A stretch of DNA of 64,000 nucleotides from Torreya grandis (Eukaryota > Streptophyta > Pinopsida > Cupressales > Taxaceae). The notes beneath the pieces are model-generated. The model had not been told where the DNA came from. It made no database searches and saw only the letters and a list, made by a program, of their open reading frames with translations. Both the position numbers and the translations under genes were made by a program. Position 1 is the first letter of the stretch. The number at the start of each line of letters is the position of its first letter. Positions 1 to 10,642 of the stretch are shown here, piece after piece. The stretch covers positions 3,108,501 through 3,172,500 of the forward strand of contig JARHVA010000157.1 in assembly GCA_037957365.1 (NCBI GenBank), read 5' to 3'.

Positions 1-387
1 TCATGTTGTGTTACTACGCCCTGTTACAGTTACTTGTCACTACCTAAAAGGTTCTTGTTGTTTGCTGAATAGCACTTTTGAAAGAAGAGGAGTGCCTTCT
101 ATCATTTCATTAGGATTTCCCCTTTGATTTATGAACATCATCTCTAAAAAAAGAGAGATGGATGGTGTTATCCTACCCTTGAGTCTTATTTTTAGTTTAT
201 TTATAGCAGATTAGTATATATATGTAATACCTTATAGTTATAGGGAACCTCCCCTTTATGAGAGGATATATTTGTCCACCTCTAATGTGGTAAACATGTA
301 CATTTTTCAGACCAATCTCCCTATGTTGTGGTTGAAGAGACCTATTTGGCTCATCAATTAGCTGATTGAAAAAATATTCACCCAACA
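1..387 (+). mobile_element. Family A, 3' end of the first LTR (truncated by window edge)
   Basis: This stretch matches 6,787-7,168 and 13,705-14,091 over its whole length. It ends in CCCAACA, directly before a primer-binding site. It is therefore the right-hand end of a Ty3/gypsy LTR whose start lies outside the window. The left LTR start and target duplication of the array cannot be seen. Confidence 0.85.
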
Positions 388-392
388 ATTTT

Positions 393-410
393 TGGTGACT
401 CCATTGGGGA
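393..410 (+). promoter_or_regulatory. Primer-binding site, tRNA-Arg type (family A copy 1)
   Basis: TGGTGACTCCATTGGGGA begins 5 nt after the LTR end. From memory, plant Ogre/Tat elements carry TGGCGACTCCGCTGGGGA here, complementary to the 3' end of a tRNA-Arg. The site places the start of minus-strand DNA synthesis and fixes the element's orientation as plus. Confidence 0.8.
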
Positions 411-521
411 CCAACGAGCATTTCCAGTCCTTTTCCAGTCTATTCAAATTGAAGCATTTAATATCATTGGGGAACAACGTGAAGCAGGTAAGAACACTGC
501 CAGCTTCACTCCAACAATTTT

Positions 522-539
522 TGGTGACTCCGCTAGGGA
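522..539 (+). repeat. Second PBS-like module 129 bp after the first
   Basis: TGGTGACTCCGCTAGGGA follows a CTCCAACAATTTT stretch that resembles the LTR end at 376-392. The LTR-end-plus-PBS module is therefore present twice. This second copy is closer to the tRNA-Arg consensus and continues with TTCGAA, as the T-arm complement would. The corresponding site in copy 2 is at 7,292-7,309 and is more decayed. Confidence 0.6.
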
Positions 540-548
540 TTCGAATAA

Positions 549-757
549 GTAGTTCCTATCCTTATCCATTATATACTCTGGCAACTCTCATCTGGGTCTT
601 ACCCATTATCATTATAGCCTTATCCATTTATTCTGCTAGAGATTTAAACAAGTTATTCTTATCCTTATCCATTATATACTCTGATGACTCTCATCTGGGC
701 TTTACCCATTATCATTATAGCCTTATCCATTTATCTCACTATGGAAGAATGCATAGT
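549..757 (+). repeat. Two-unit tandem duplication of about 103 bp in the leader (copy 1)
   Basis: The units share CTTATCCATTATATACTCTG, starting at 561 and 664. The same duplication with the same period occurs in copy 2 (7,331 and 7,434), so it predates the tandem duplication of the element. No coding function is evident. Confidence 0.75.
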
Positions 758-931
758 TTGAAGCCTCAAGCTTCAAGCTGAAGCAGTGCCAGTTCTTTTC
801 CATTTTTATTTTTACACTCTGGTAGATCCATGGTATACACAAAGCCAAAGGGATAAAGGTATTGTTGACCCTGTATTTGAGTTGGTACAACAAAGTAATT
901 TTTATTTGTTTCCTTCACTATCTCACCTCCA

Positions 932-2454
932 ATGAACCAGGAGCTTTCCTCCTACTAAAGTCAAGTCTCCATTACCAAGCAAGGCATCCATTTTTGCTAT
1001 TAATAAGGCTTTGCCAATACTTACCCTTCTAAGATTTCTTATTCCACCTTTTCATAGTCATACAATGGTAATTCAAGACCCCTGGGGTAACTCTTTTGGC
1101 CCACTTAATCTAACTCCACCCCTACATGAGCTCCCACATAGTTCAAGGAAAATTTTCCCCAAATTCTTTGGTGATGGGAGAGTTCACCCCGATGAACACA
1201 TTGCAGCCTTTATTATAGCCTGTAGTGTGATAAGCATGGAATTTGAGGACATGGTAGTTAGAATGTTTATGGAAACATTGCGAGGTGCTGATACAGACTA
1301 GTTCTACCACCTTCAAGCTCAATCAGTAACTAACTGGAACACACTCAAAGCCAAGTTTGAATAAAGGTTCAATCTTTCAAAAGATGCACATGCCTTACTG
1401 GATCAACTCACACAAATGAAGAAGGAGCCTCATGAACCAATGAGGGATTTTATAGCCAAGTTTGACAAGTTGAGGAACAAGATTCCTGTAATTGCTCCGC
1501 CAACACCTAAAAATCTCAAATGTTTCTTCATCAACTCTCAACTGCCTGAAATGAGTTTTCTACTGAGACAGGCTGGCCACATAGACCTTACTGTTACTCA
1601 AGATTTAGCTACTGAAGTATAAGATGACCTTATCTTGGTAGGAAAGATAAGGAGAGATCCTAACAAAGGTAAATCCACTTCATCATCTGAATACTCACCT
1701 ATGGCCACTACTGATCAAATGCTGTAAAAGCTAGAAAATGAACTACTAGCCTTGAAAAGACAAGTGGCCCAAGGGATATCTTCAGCTCCTTCATACATAT
1801 ATATGCCAAGGAGGACATTCCCCAATCAATCATACCAAGGTAATGCTGCTAGAAGTCAAGGATAGCCAAATCATCTTCCTCCCCCACAAGGAAAACTTGC
1901 CATTGAAGTAGTACCATCCAACTCAGCAGTTAAATATCTGGAAACAAAACATGATTTCTCTTTCCAACATGAGTTTGATCAATAAAATGATGTTAATCTC
2001 CTTGCAGAAGGCCAAAAAGAATTAGCTGGCGACTCCAACATTGGTTTCTTGAATTACCAGGATGAACCCAGAAGTGAAGGTGAAGCAGCTGAGAGATCAT
2101 ATGATGTGTTTACCTAGTCCTAGAACCATTCATCCCAACAAGCTAATAAGGAAATAATAGAAGAGCAAGCTCAGCCTAAAATTTCAATTGCTAAGTGGGG
2201 AACCACTCTGGCTTCAAGCCAAAGTACCCGGTGACTGTTAAAAAGGTGAGTACCTCAAATATGCCTTCACCTCCAACTTCAAATCCATAGACTAGTCCTC
2301 CCCCTTTGAAAAATCAAAAGGATAAACTCCCTTCCTCTATTCCTAGTCCATTTTAGTCATTTGACAGAATCAACCATGTCAAGAAGACCAAAATTCAAAT
2401 GTCTGAAATTGAATTCCTATAAGCCAACCCTGAGCAGTTGGACAGGTTGGTTGT
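932..2454 (+). pseudogene. gag: Family A copy 1: decayed gag
   Basis: This is a retrotransposon Gag (capsid and nucleic-acid binding) of the Ty3/gypsy Retrotrans_gag type. Readable segments include ELPHSSRKIFPKFFGDGRVH, HPDEHIAAF, a W-x-x-L-K-A-K-F-E capsid segment, and EPMRDFIAKFDKLRNKIP. The order and spacing fit the capsid fold. The frame is broken by stops, for example after GADTD (CAG to TAG against the consensus) and after ATEV. The sister copy at 7,703-9,169 often keeps the coding residue where this one has a stop. No clear CCHC knuckle is visible. The start codon is uncertain, since the first ATG near 932 is soon out of frame. Confidence 0.8.
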
Positions 2455-2925
2455 GTGAAGAATAAAGCCATCCCTATAGGACAAGATGTTAAAAGGGTAA
2501 ATCATGATCCCCTAAGTAACATGTCCATCCAAAACAATCTTATCATTACTCCTCCAGCTGCTTTCAAAAGGACTGAACCATTTTATGTCTCCCTGTTGAT
2601 AAATGGACATCAGCTGAATAATTGCATCATAGACTCAGGTGCATCAGAAAATGTCATGCATGCCAAAGTAGTTGAATCCCTTGGTCTCACATTGACCAAG
2701 ACATTTGGGAAATGTTTCTCCATGGAGAACAAATAAGTGACACTATTGGGACAAATCAAGGATGCCCAATTTACATTTGCCACCTTTCCAAAAAAAAGAA
2801 TCAAGATGACAGTCCTAGTGGCCAACATCCTAGCCTCATACAGCTCCTTCTTGGGCAAAATTTTTGCAAGGATGTTGGAGGAGAATTGAGCATGGACCTA
2901 TCTGAAGTTAGGATCCTTGTCAAAG
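2455..2925 (+). pseudogene. Family A copy 1: aspartic protease domain
   Basis: This is a retropepsin-like protease that would cleave the Gag-Pol polyprotein. FYVSLLINGHQL leads into IIDSGASENV, with the catalytic Asp-Ser-Gly at 2,632-2,640. Downstream, after a frameshift near 2,740, the readable segments are MTVLVANILASY, FLGQNFCKDVGGELSMDLSE and RILVKG. That tail is typical of protease domains of the Tat/Athila group. The DSG triad is intact here. The protease ends at about 2,925 and reads on towards RNase H with only ~270 bp between them. Confidence 0.8.
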
Positions 2926-3195
2926 GCATCATGCAAAGGTTGCTTCTTGAAAAGGAAGCAAAATATGTTATCACCCAAACATTGATCCCTGAAGCTCAAA
3001 TTCTATTTGAGTCTTCAGGTAGGGGTAACTATTTTTTGTCTACTAAAGGCATTCTTGTTATAGTAGATGAAAGTCTTGTAGGTGGAAATCCAAGAATTAT
3101 TTTAGATAAAAAAATAGAAGGCATGAGAGAGCACAGTGTAAGCCCAAAGAAACTCTCCTCTCCAATTGAAGAAAAATCTGAGAAAAGAGTAGTTT

Positions 3196-3480
3196 TTGAT
3201 GACGTATATATACTAGGATTTGATGGCGGATGCTCTTCTACCGGTGCTAGAGCTAGGATAGTGTTGATGTCTCCTCAAGGAGATATCTTTCCTTCTTCAT
3301 ATGATTTGTAATTTAGCAACACCAACAACACTACTGAGTATGAATCTCTGTTACTCAGGTTGAAGGCTGCTCAAGACAAAGGTGTCAAACTCCTTCACGC
3401 CAAAGGAAATGTTGAGCTGATGGTTTTTCAAGTGTTTGATGCTGACAATAAAATCATGTGCTAGACTAAACCAAAAGAGC
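3196..3480 (+). pseudogene. Family A copy 1: RNase H domain, third catalytic Asp replaced
   Basis: Ribonuclease H removes the RNA strand during reverse transcription. The readable order is GFDGGCSSTGARARIVLMSP (first catalytic Asp in FDG), then FSNTNNTTEYESLLLRLKA (catalytic Glu in EYE), then HAKGNVELMVFQV. Related domains have GDS-EL at the last site, but here the residue at 3,407-3,409 is Asn (GNVEL). Copy 2 has the same change, so the loss predates the duplication. The domain follows protease directly with no reverse transcriptase between. The match is to the archaeal-type (aRNH) domain of Tat elements, by recall only. Confidence 0.75.
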
Positions 3481-3780
3481 AACAAGCTATGATAGTTTAC
3501 CATACTACCATGCACCAAAATTAGGAAAAGGAACTCTTCACCAAGAGAGCAAATATTTATGGTTTTTAGATTGGAGACCACACCTTGCCATGGGGAAAGA
3601 AGAGAGAACCAAAAGGAGTACATAGAAAATGTGATTCCTGGTGGAAAGTTCCATTTGTTCATCACTAATTTTAGGGACAAAATAGTTTCTTACTAGTTTA
3701 TCAGGATGGAATGCCATTTTCACTATCCATAGTGGGTGGCATCTGAAGTGCTTCAAATCTTAAGGCATCTGATAAGATCA
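3481..3780 (+). other. Family A copy 1: unassigned tail between RNase H and 3' LTR
   Basis: No RT or integrase motif is readable here. A purine-rich run (3,592-3,617) could be the polypurine tract, but no TG follows it at the expected place. The exact LTR start is therefore not determined and lies somewhere between about 3,480 and 3,870. Confidence 0.5.
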
Positions 3781-3865
3781 TCTATACATATGTATATTTA
3801 TATAGTCTTTAGTTCTATTTTGTGCTTTTAATTTTTTTTTTTGGCACTTTTTTTTTGGATATCAT

Positions 3866-3938
3866 GACTCCGTAACCCAATGGCACACTTCAAGGCACTA
3901 GAGATTTTGGTTTCTACTTCCCTCAACTATTCCAAGTC
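3866..3938 (+). repeat. tRNA-Arg-like 73-nt sequence in the A element (copy 1)
   Basis: It opens with GACTCCGTAACCCAATGG, close to a plant tRNA-Arg acceptor 5' strand, positions 8-9 and A box as I recall them. It contains GGCACTAGAGATTTTGG and GTTTCTACTTCC, which resemble the D-stem/variable region and a degenerate B box. It closes with CCAAGTC, which pairs imperfectly with the 5' GACTC. The span is 73 nt, a normal tRNA length, but the anticodon arm looks deleted. It is a degenerate relic and not a working tRNA gene. Confidence 0.45.
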
Positions 3939-4112
3939 TTCAACTGAAAGAAGTTCCCATATTGGAGCCAGCTGTTGTTCCCAAAATCTATCACTCATTT
4001 TTGGGACAACATATGAACTATTTTTGGTACCATAGGCCAAAAATTTCTCTTCCCTTCTCAAAAATTGTTCTGGGCATTCAAATTCTCTATTTTTCAAGCT
4101 TTTTCAGCTAAA

Positions 4113-4313
4113 CAGACTCTACAGGTTGATATCTACAGACTCAATTCTACAAACTTCATAGGAAGGAATCTATGGACTCTATAGGCTTGAATCTATGAAT
4201 TCTACAGGCTTAGTTCTATGAAATCTACCAGTTCTATGAGTTCATTTCTACGAACTCTATAGGTTCATTTCTATGGACTTTGCAGGTTCATTTCTACAGA
4301 CTCTATAAGAAAG
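4113..4313 (+). repeat. Degenerate 23-bp tandem repeat in middle LTR
   Basis: Units resemble GACTCTATAGGCTTGAATCTATG with many substitutions. The corresponding block in the third LTR (10,889-11,215) is longer and more regular. Confidence 0.7.
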
Positions 4314-4319
4314 AAACAA

Positions 4320-5420
4320 GCTCTCAACACTTGGGCAATTTCAACATGTTCAATGCCAAGGTTTAACAAGTTCAACACCAAGGTTCAATGATGTTGGCAA
4401 GATTAAAGAGTTAAGTGTTTCAGCAAAATTTCAAAGTTCAACCGCTTCAGCAAGTTCAATGGCTTCAAACAGCTTCAAAAGACTTAGCAAAAAGAAGAAG
4501 GCTTGAACCGTTGAACCATTGAACCTTGAACCAAAATGGTTCAAAGGTTAAACGGGTTCAACAGTTCAAAGGTTAAATGAGCAGTTGGTTCAATGCAGTT
4601 GGTTCAATGAAATTGGTTCAAGTGATCAAGTGAATGAGTGAAATAAAAGATTGAATCATTGAACTATAATTGGTTGAATTGGTTGGTTTAAAGGAGTGCT
4701 TCAAAGTGAAAAGACCAAGTGCCCTTGTGGAGGATAGTTAACCAAAGGCCAAGTGCCTTTGCAGAGGGCAGTGAAGAAAAAAAGGCTAAAAAAGAATGAA
4801 CCGTTGAACCATTAAACCATTGAACCTTGAACCAAATTGGTTCAATGGGTTCAACAGGTTCAATAGGTTCAATGGATTCGAAGAGATCAAGGGACCTAGA
4901 AAAATATTGAAGCAATGGAACAAAGGATGAACCAATGAATCAATTGAACCTTGAACAAAAAGAGTTCAAAGTTTCAAAGGTTTAACTATTCAAAGGAAGC
5001 ACCAGACAAAGGAAGGAAGCGGATGATTCCAGAGACTAGTTCAAAGGGATGGTTCAACCAAAGAGCAAACAAAGGAGGAACCATTGAACCTATTAAACCT
5101 TGAACCAAAAGAGTTCAAAGTTTAATGGTTCAAAGGCTCAATGGTTTAAAGGTTCAATGAGATTGGTTTAAAGCAATTGGTTCAAGCATTCAATTTAATG
5201 AGTGAAATGCAAGATTGAATCATTGAACCAAAGTTGGTTCAATCAGTCAGTTTAAAGGATTGCCCTAATGAACCAAGGCCAAAATACCCTTGCAGAGGGT
5301 AGTGAACTAAGGGTAGGTGCCCTTGTTAAGGACAAGGAACATTGATTCAAAGATCAAAAGAAAAGCCTAAAAGAAAGTGATTAAACCAAAAAAGTGATCG
5401 AAGCAAAAAAGAGATTGAAC
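4320..5420 (+). repeat. GGTTCAA/TTGAACC-rich low-complexity track in middle LTR
   Basis: The words GGTTCAA and TTGAACC (reverse complements) recur dozens of times, often as GAACCATTGAACC. There is no fixed period. The same track is at 11,220-12,370 in the third LTR. The word is also part of a tRNA T-loop/B-box core, but I see no tRNA fold here. Confidence 0.75.
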
Positions 5421-6357
5421 CAAGGAGCTGAGAATACCACTCGAACCATTGAAATAGTCAACCATTGACATCCCTGCAAATGTCAAATTTAAGATAATGA
5501 AATATCTAATGATTTTCAAATATGGCACTTGACACTCAAAAAAGGACCATTTGAAAAGCCTGAAGGGACACCTTCCCTTCAGGGTGTTCCAAAGGCTTGA
5601 TAAAGATGCATAAATAAGTTTCTCTCAGAGTTCCACGGAGGGCTCCAAGTGGAAACTGTAGAAGGTTTTAATGTTTTTTTATAAATGTAGTGGAAGTCAC
5701 CATGTGTCCCTTGTAAAACTCGGTGGAAAGCACCAAGTGTCAATGTCTACCATTTATTCCTTTTTTTTCATTATTGAGTAAGGAATGTGGTGGACCCTGG
5801 GTGAGTTGCTAAGGTAAGCGAAGCACGCCAAGTGTCATCATTCATGTGAATCCAAATAAGTCACACATGTTTCTATAGTGTTTCTAAAAACTCAATGGAA
5901 GTTGCCATGTGTCATCATCTATAGGACTCTCAAAGGATATCTTAAGCTTCTATAAGTTAAATGGATGCTACCAAGTGTCCTCACCTATTTCATAGGGGAA
6001 AGCACCACTTGTCGCTTCATCAAGAATAAAGCACCTGAGAGCTCAAAATATAGCAAGGAAAGGGGAAACGATAGAGAAGGATCAAAAATATCTATGCATG
6101 GGATATGTTTCTAGAAGGAGAAGAAGCCCACCAAGTGGACATCAGAGAGCACAAACATTCAATGGCATGGCCTATTCTCTTACATTGAGTAAAGTGAAAA
6201 TAGCTGTACACACATCAAGAAACACATCAGGTGGCCCATATTTAAGACTGACGCCTGATTCCAGCATAGCCCATGGATAGAATTTAAAATACATTGAAGG
6301 CATTGAATGCATCATAGGCCATCATTTTTGTGAAATAAAGCACCCAAGTCTTTCTTG

Positions 6358-6380
6358 GAGCACTATATATTAGACTCTCT
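6358..6380 (+). promoter_or_regulatory. Putative LTR TATA box (middle LTR)
   Basis: GGAGCACTATATATTAGACT is conserved in the third LTR at 13,272-13,292, ~0.8 kb before the LTR end. Position and conservation suggest the core promoter of the element. Confidence 0.5.
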
Positions 6381-7173
6381 CTTATTGTTTTGGGGAGATC
6401 TCTTGGTTATCAAAAACAAAACTCTATATAAATTGAAAGGTATTACTGAGACTTTGAGCTCAGATTATTGATCATATTTTGTTATTTGAATAAGAAAACA
6501 AGTGACTTTTCAAACTTTGTGCTGAAATAGCTTGGTTGTTGGGGAAATTGTTCTTATGTCTATTTTCTTAATACATTTTTTTCCATTTAATTAAATAAGC
6601 AAAATTAGTGAAAGTAATCAGGAAGGTGTCCTGAAGCCAGCTATGGAGAGACTTTGTGCTGCCACAATTGTCTTTAGTTTTTTTTTTCTATTTATGTGTA
6701 AAGGATCTTGGGATGACTTTGTGCCCTTATTATCCTTTATATTTCACTCTTTGGCAGTTGAGGTGGAGACTTTGTGATACATTTCATCTTGTTGTGTTAC
6801 TATGCCCTGTTACAATTACTTGTCACTACTTGAAAGGTTCTTGTTCTCTAATGAACAGCACTTCTGAAAGAAGAGGAGTGCCTTCTATCATTTCATCAAG
6901 ATTTCCCCTTTGATCTGTGAACATCATCTCTGAAAAAAGAGAGATGGATGGTGTTATCCTACCCCTGAGTCTTATTTTTAGTTTATTTATAGTATATTAG
7001 TATATATATACCTTATAGTTATAGGGAACCTCCCCTTGATGAGAAGAGAGATTTGTCCACCTTTGATGTGGTAAACCTACACATTTGTCAGACCAATCTC
7101 CCTATGTTGTGGTTGAAGAGACCTATTTTGCTCATCAGTTAGCTGATTGACAAAATATTCACCCAATAGTTTT

Positions 7174-7191
7174 TGGTGACTCCACTGGGGA
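7174..7191 (+). promoter_or_regulatory. Primer-binding site, tRNA-Arg type (family A copy 2)
   Basis: TGGTGACTCCACTGGGGA follows the middle LTR end after 5 nt. It is nearer the recalled plant consensus than copy 1. A second decayed PBS-like module sits at 7,292-7,309. Confidence 0.8.
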
Positions 7192-7702
7192 CCGATGAGC
7201 ATTTCCAGTCTATTCAAATCGAAGCATTTCATATCATTGGGGAACAATGTGAAGTACATAAGAACATTGTCAGCTTCACTCCACGAGTTTTTAGCTACTC
7301 TGTTGGGGATTCAAATAAGTAGTTCATATCCTTATCCATTATATACTCTAGTGACTCTAATTTGGGTCTTACCTATTATCATTATAGCCTTATCTATTTA
7401 TTCCACTAGGGATTAGAACAAGAAGTTCCTATCCTTATCCATTATATACTCTGACAACTCTCATTTGGGCCTTACCCATTATCATTATAGCCTTATCCAT
7501 TTATCCCACTATGGAAGAATGCATAGTTTGAAGCCTCAAGCTTCAAGCTAAAGTAGTGTCAATTCTTTTCCATTTTTATTTTTACACTCTAGTAGATCCA
7601 TGATATATGCGAAGCCAAAGGGATAAAGGTATTGTTGACCCTATATTCGAGTTGGTACAGTAAAGTAATTTTGATCTATTTCCTTCACTATCTTGCCTCC
7701 AA

Positions 7703-9169
7703 TGAACCATGAGCTTTTATCCTACTAAAGTCAAGTCTCCATTACCGAGCAAAGCATCCATTTTTGCTATTAATAAAGCTTTGCCAATACTTACCCCTCT
7801 AAGATTTGTTATTCCACCTTTCCATAGTCATACAATGGCAATTCAAGGCCCCTAGGGTAACTCTTTTGGCCCACTTAATCTAACTCCACCCCTACATGAG
7901 CTCCCACATAGTTCAATGAATAATTCCCCCAAATTCTTTGGTGATAGGAGAGTTCACCCCGATGAACACATTACAGCCTTCAGCATAGCCTGCGGTGTGA
8001 TAGGCATCGAAATTGAGGACATGGCAGTTAAACTATTTATGGTAACATTGCAAGGTGCTACTATAGACTAGTTCTACCACCTGTAGGCTCAATCAGTAAG
8101 TGATTGGAACACACTCAAAGCAAAGTTTGAAGCAAGGTTTAAGCTTGCAAAAGATACACATGCCCTACTAGCTCAACTCACACAAATGAAGAAGGAGCCT
8201 CATGAACCAATGAGGGATTTCATAGCCAAGTTTGACAAGCTGAGGAATAGGATTCTTACTACTGCTCAGCCAACACTTGAAAATCTCAAATATTTCTTCA
8301 TCAACTCTTAGCTGCCTGAAGTGAGTTTTCTACTGAGACAGGCTGGCCACATAGACCTTACTGTTGCTCAAGATTTGGCTACTGAAGTAGAAGATGACTT
8401 TATCTTGGTAGGAAAGATAAGGAGAGATCTTAACAGAGGTAAATCCACTTCATCATCTAAATACTCACTTATGGCCACTATTGATCAAATGGTGCAAAAG
8501 CTAGCAAATGAACTACTAGCCTTGAAAAGATGAGTGGCCCAAGGGATATCTTCAGATCCTTCATATAGAGATATGCCAAAGAGGACATTCCCCAATCAGT
8601 CATACTAAGGCAATGCTGCTAAAATTCAAAGATAGCCAAATCATCTTCCTCCCCCATAGGGGAAACTTGCCAGTAAAATAGTATCAGCCAACTCAATAGT
8701 TGGATATCTGAAAACAAAACATGATTTCTCTTTCCAACATGAGTTTGATCAAGAAAATGATGCTAATCTCCTTGCATAAGACCAAAAATAATTAGCTGGT
8801 GACTCCAACATTGGTTTTCTGAATTACCAAGATGAATCCAGAAGTGAAGGTGAAGTAGCTGAGGGATCATATGTTGTGTTTACCCGGTCCCAAAACTAGT
8901 TAGCCCAGCAAGTTGATAAGGAAAGAATAGAAGAGCGAGCTCAGCCTACAATTTCAATTTCTAAGTGGGGAACCACTCTGGCCTTCCAACCAAAGGACCT
9001 GGTGACTGTTAAAAAGGTGAGTACCTCAAATAAGCCTTCACCTCCAACTTAAAATCCATAGACCAGTCCTCCCCCTTCCAGAAATCAAAAGGATGAACTC
9101 CCTTCCTCTGTTCCTAGTCCATTTCAATCATTTGACATAATCAACCATGTCAAGAAGACCAAAATTCAA
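7703..9169 (+). pseudogene. gag: Family A copy 2: decayed gag
   Basis: This is the sister of the gag at 932-2,454, at an offset of about 6,771 bp. Readable parts include the capsid segment W-x-x-L-K-A-K-F-E-A-R-F, EPMRDFIAKFDKLRN, and an 8,321-8,533 stretch with SFLLRQAGHIDLTVAQDLAT and LVGKIRRDLNRGKS. Several codons that are stops in copy 1 are still sense here, and the reverse also occurs, so the two copies decayed independently after duplication. The C-terminal part (about 8,540-9,170) is polar with no visible zinc knuckle. Confidence 0.8.
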
Positions 9170-9700
9170 ATGTCTGAATTTGAATTCCTACAAGCTAACC
9201 CTGCGCAGTTAGACAGGTTGGTTGAGTATGTGAAGAATAAAGCCATCCCTATAAGACAAGATGTTAAAAGGGTAACTCATGATCCCCTAAGGAACATGTC
9301 CATCCCAAAATATCTTGTCATTACTCCTCCAGCTACTTCTGAAAGGACTAAGACATTCTATGTCTCCCTGTTGATAAATGGACATCAGCTTAACAATTGC
9401 ATCATAGACTCAGGTGCATTAGAAAATGTCAAGCCTACCAAAGTAGCTGAATCCCTTGGTCTCACACTGACCAAGACATTTAGGAAATGTTTCTCCATGG
9501 AGAAAAAATAAGTGCCAGCACTAAGATAAATCAAGGATGCCCAATTTGCATTTACCACCTTTCCAGAAAAGAGAATCAAGATGATAGTCCTGGTGGCCAA
9601 TGTCCTAGCCTCATATGGCATCTTTCTTGGGCAAAATTTTTGCAAGGATGTTTGAGGAGAATTGAGCATGGACCTATCTGAAGTGAGGATCCTTGTCAAA
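9170..9700 (+). pseudogene. Family A copy 2: aspartic protease domain
   Basis: An open stretch holds EFEFLQANPAQLDRLVEYVK, FYVSLLINGHQLNNC and IIDSGALENV, with the catalytic Asp-Ser-Gly at 9,407-9,415. The Ser after DSGA in copy 1 is Leu here. After a frame change, the tail is readable as MIVLVANVLAS, FLGQNFCKDV and ELSMDLSEVRILVKG. RNase H follows without a reverse transcriptase. Confidence 0.8.
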
Positions 9701-9753
9701 GGCTTCGTGTAGAGGTTGCTTCCTAAAAAGGAGGCAAAATATGTTGTCACCAA

Positions 9754-10260
9754 ATGTCAATCCCTGAAGCTCAAATTCTATTTGAGTCTTCAGGTAGGGG
9801 TAACTATTTTTTGTCTATTGAAGACATTCTTATTACAGTAGATGAAAGTCCTATAGGTGGAAATCTAGGAATTTTTTTAGATAAAACAATAGAAGGCATG
9901 AGAGATCACAGTGCAACCCCAAAGGAACTCTCCTCTCCAAATGAAGAAAAATCTGAGAAAGGAGCAGTTTCTGATGATGTATGTATACTAAGATTTGATG
10001 GTAGCTGCTCTTCTACCAGTGCTAGAGCCAAGACTATGTTGATGTCTCCTCAAGGAAATATCTTTCCTTATTCATATGAGTTGTAATTCAGCAACACCAA
10101 CAACGCTGTTGAGTATGAATCTCTATTACTCAGGTTGAAGGCTACTCAAGACAAAGGTGTCAAACTTCTTCATGCCAAAGGAAATGTTGAGCTGATGGTT
10201 TGTCAAGTGTTTGATGCTAACAATCAAATCATGTGTTGGACTAAACTAGAAGAGCAACAA
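9754..10260 (+). pseudogene. Family A copy 2: RNase H domain, third catalytic Asp replaced
   Basis: An open stretch from 9,754 (SIPEAQILFESSGRGNYFLS) leads into RFDGSCSSTSARAKTMLMSP, then FSNTNNAVEYESLLLRLKA, then HAKGNVELMVCQV. The Asp of the GDS site is Asn (10,183-10,185), as in copy 1. The ~230-bp linker between protease tail and RNase H is conserved in both copies, which shows a fixed structure and not two separate deletions. Confidence 0.75.
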
Positions 10261-10555
10261 GATATCATATTGGACCATATTACCGTGTGCCAAAATTAGG
10301 AAAAGGAACTCTTTACCAAGAGAGAAAAGATTTATGGTTTTCAGATTGGACACCACGCTTTGCCATGGGGCAAGAAGAGAGAACCATAAGGAGTACATAG
10401 AAAATTTGATTCCTGGTGGAAATTTCCATTTTTTCATCATAAATTTTGGAGACAAAATGGTTTCTTACTAGTTTATCAAGATGGAATGCCATTTTCACTA
10501 TCTCACAGTGGGCAGCATCTGAAGCGCTTTAAATCTTGAGGCATTAAATAAGATC
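10261..10555 (+). other. Family A copy 2: unassigned tail before the third LTR
   Basis: This is the counterpart of 3,481-3,780. No RT, integrase or other domain can be read. Confidence 0.5.
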
Positions 10556-10642
10556 ATCTGTACATATGTATATTTGTATAGTCTTTAGTTCTATTTTTTG
10601 ATATTCATTTTTGTTTCTGGCACCTTTCTTTTTGGATAGCAT

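Larger units (their letters stand above)
3780..7168 (+). mobile_element. Family A, middle LTR shared by both copies (start approximate)
   Basis: This region matches ~10,556-14,091 throughout and its last ~380 bp match 1-387. It ends in CCCAATA before the PBS of copy 2. At about 3.4 kb it is a very long LTR, within the range known for Ogre/Tat elements. It contains a tRNA-like sequence (3,866-3,938), a short-repeat block (4,113-4,310), a track dense in GGTTCAA/TTGAACC words (about 4,320-5,420) and a TATA-like box at 6,363. It serves as 3' LTR of copy 1 and 5' LTR of copy 2. Confidence 0.8.

Noticed and set aside
392..781. 129-codon open frame after the first PBS
   Set aside because: It spans the PBS and the 103-bp leader duplication. 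Its counterpart in copy 2 is broken, and the text is repetitive leader rather than protein.
3351..3756. Minus-strand open frames over the RNase H tail in family A
   Set aside because: They are antisense to recognised RNase H text and broken in the sister copy. No motif was found.
3866..3938. Functional tRNA-Arg gene
   Set aside because: The anticodon arm is missing, the B box has mismatches and the acceptor stem is imperfect. I keep it only as a tRNA-like relic.
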